From NCBI GenBank assembly GCA_022457155.1, contig JAJGOT010000205.1, positions 1,266,501 through 1,330,500 on the forward strand: a stretch of 64,000 nt of DNA, written 5' to 3'. The translations under genes were made by a program, and so were the position numbers. Shown piece after piece: positions 62,001-64,000 of this stretch (its first letter is position 1; every line of letters begins with the position of its first letter). Origin of the DNA: Cladopsammia gracilis (lineage: Eukaryota > Cnidaria > Anthozoa > Scleractinia > Dendrophylliidae). The notes below the pieces were generated by a model, which was not told the origin of the DNA, did no database searches, and saw only the letters and a list, made by a program, of their open reading frames with translations.

Positions 62001-64000
62001 CTTTAGTTGCATTGAAACCGTTTGCTATATCGTTGAAGCTACTGAGAATAGCGACGTTCATCACAACATAGGTAAACTCTGGTTTTGCATTCTAACTTCC
62101 TTGTTCTTGAGAATACTTTTTGTTCAGGTCAGGAAGTTCCAGGTGTCATAACAGCCAAAAAAGACGCTTCCTGTGACATCGTATGTAGATTTGCCGAGGC
62201 TTACCTTTTAGAGGTAAGTGACTGCATAAGCATAACACAAAAATCGATTTTCTTCGTTACAATTGTGGACAAATCGAGTCTTTAATGGGAATCAAACAAT
62301 TGATTTTTGCTTTAACGGTGGACCTGCTGGTCTCTACCAAACGTTGGAAGTTGTAATGGTATTCAAAACCATGGTCGTTGCACAACAATTCTGAAGTTAC
62401 TCTTAAAACAATGTAGTTTATAAAGAAACAAAGCAAACGAGGAAAATGTCAGACTTTAGTTGCATTGAAACCGTTTGCTATATCGTTGACGCTACTGAGA
62501 ATTCAGACGCTTATCACAACCTATGTAAACTCTGGTTTTGCATTCTAACTTCCTTGTTCTTGAGAATACTTTTTATTCAGGTCAGGAAGGTCCAGGTGTC
62601 ATAACAGCCAAAAAACACGATTCCTGTGACATGCTATGGAGATTTGCCGAGGCTTACCTTCAAGAGGTAAGAGACTGTATAAGCATAACAGAAAAATCGA
62701 TTTTCTTCGCTATAATTGTGGACATATCGAGTCTTTAATAGGAATCAATCCATTGATTTTTGCTTTAACGGTGGTCCTACTGCTCTCTACCAAACGTTGG
62801 AAGTTGTAATGGTATTCAAAACCATGGTCCTTGCTCAACAATTATGAAGTTACTCTTCAAACAATGTAATTTGTAAAAAAAACAAATCACAGGAGGAAAA
62901 TGTGAGACTTTAGTTGCATTCAAACCGTTTGCTATATCGTTGAAGCTACTGAGAATAGAGACATTCATCACAACATAGGTAAACTCTTTTTTTGCATTCT
63001 AACTTCCTTGTTCTTGAGAATACTTTTTATTCAGGTCAGGAAGTTCCAGGTGTCATAACAGCCAAAAAAGACGTTTCCTGTGACATCGTATGGAGATTTA
63101 CCTGAGGTGGGCCTACAAGAGGAATATGATTGTATAAGCATAACAGAAAAATCGACTTCCTCCGCTATAATCTCGGACATATGGAGTCTTTAGTGGGAAT
63201 CAAAACCTAATCATTGCTCTTAACGGTTAACCAACCTGCATCTACCAAAAGTTGCAAAGGACGAACAGTAAATCCGAGGTTTCAATGAAATTTAAACCCG
63301 TTGCCTTTACTGTAACGGTGGACCTACCGGTCTCTACCAAACGTTGCAAGTAGTAATGAAATTCCGAAAACCATCGTCCTTGCTCGAAGTTTCTGAAGAG
63401 GTAAGTGACTGTATAAGCATAACAGAAAAATCGATTTTCTTCGCTATAATTGTGGACATATCGAGTCTTTAAGGAGAATCAAAGCCATGATCTTTGCTTT
63501 AACGGTGGACCTACTGCTCTCTACCAAACGTTGGAAGTTGTAATGGTATTCAAATCCATGGTCCTTGCTAAACAATTCTGAAGTTACAAACAACGTTGTT
63601 TGTAAAAAATAAAACACAGGAAGAAAATGACTGACTTTAGTTGCATTCAAACCGTTTGCTATATCGTTGAAGCTACTGAGAATAGAGACGTTCATCACAA
63701 CATAGGTAAACTCTGGTTTTGCATTCTAACTTCCTTGTTCTTGAGAACACTTTTTATTCAGGTCAGGAAGTTCCAGGTGTCATAACAGCCAAAAAAAGAC
63801 GTTTCCTGTGACATCGTATGGAGATGTGCCGAGGCTTACCTTCAAGAGGTAAGTGACTGTATAAGCATAACAGAAAAATCGATTTTCTTCGCTATAATTG
63901 TGGACATATCGAGTCTTTAATGGGAATCAAACAATTGATTTTTGCTTTAACGGTGGACCTGCTGGTCTCTACCAAACGTTGAAAGTTGTAATGGTATTCA
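59085..64000 (+). repeat. Start of the next higher-order unit (cut by the window end)
   Basis: Order: S59085 S59538 hybrid59991 L60444 S61180 S61634 S62085 S62538 L62992 and a partial S at 63719. It follows the same monomer order and closely resembles 40,235-43,700. By the alternation upstream it should be a 19-monomer unit, but the deciding part lies outside the window. Confidence 0.85.

Larger units (their letters stand above)
1..64000 (+). repeat. Tandem satellite array filling the whole window
   Basis: Every part of the window is a copy of one repeat family in the same orientation. The register mark TTGCATTCTAAC (or a close variant) occurs 114 times, first at 607 and last at 63719. Spacing falls into two classes: S, 446-454 bp (70 intervals), and L, 722-736 bp (43 intervals). 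The sequence is A+T-rich by eye. No unique DNA, transposon, rRNA or tRNA interrupts it and neither edge of the array is reached. Seen directly: periodicity and shared sequence. Inferred: a eukaryotic heterochromatic satellite. Species and chromosome cannot be read from this sequence. Confidence 0.98.

Noticed and set aside
1..64000. Many open frames of 60-126 codons on both strands as protein genes
   Set aside because: They recur with the repeat, the commonest (66 codons) start at TTG, antisense frames overlap sense frames, and indels break them without any compensation. They are by-products of homogenised repeats.
1..64000. CRISPR array
   Set aside because: Repeats are hundreds of bases long, contiguous and without unique spacers.
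1..64000. Transposon or LTR element inside the array
   Set aside because: No terminal repeats, target-site duplications or transposase/reverse transcriptase-like frames; the repeat spacing is never interrupted by foreign DNA.

Overview
The whole 64-kb window is one uninterrupted tandem satellite array. I see no unique sequence, no conventional gene, no RNA gene, no mobile element and no array edge. Long A+T-rich tandem arrays with higher-order structure and nothing between the repeats point to a eukaryotic chromosome, probably a centromeric, pericentromeric or other heterochromatic block. The sequence does not let me name the organism. The open reading frames (up to about 126 codons) recur with the repeat, mostly lack an ATG or run antisense, and are broken freely by indels, so I do not call them genes.

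Building blocks. All copies lie on the + strand in head-to-tail order. Using the start of the TTGCATTCTAAC segment as a register mark, I count 114 marks and 113 complete monomers: about 70 short (S, mode 453 bp) and 43 long (L, mode 734-735 bp). An L monomer is an S monomer plus a module of about 280 bp (X). X is itself a diverged, internally duplicated copy of the adjoining S sequence. Some S-length monomers carry an L-type head joined to an S body and look like recombination products that lost X.

Layout. (1) 1-19.1 kb is a mosaic: pieces of the regular unit are shuffled, and a 5-monomer, 3,101-bp unit is nearly perfectly duplicated at 11.7-17.9 kb. (2) 19.1-64 kb is regular: a 19-monomer unit (about 10.56 kb) alternates with a 16-monomer unit (about 8.36 kb), so the full period is about 18.9 kb or 35 monomers. 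The two units differ by a block of three L monomers (about 2.2 kb). (3) 44.0-54.9 kb follows the same order but has dozens of 1-3 base deletions not seen elsewhere, and 56-63 kb has isolated +1 homopolymer changes. Both look more like consensus quality problems than biology.

Most notable signal. Each S monomer holds what looks like a fossil internal exon: a branch-point-like CTAAC, a pyrimidine-rich stretch ending in CAG, an 86-bp open segment (28 codons), and a textbook GAG|GTAAGT donor. In L monomers the same segment has an in-frame TGA and a destroyed donor. The satellite therefore probably arose by amplifying an exon with its flanking intron from an ordinary gene. A second signal is a 22-bp perfect palindrome created by a 5-bp deletion, present only at fixed positions of the higher-order unit.
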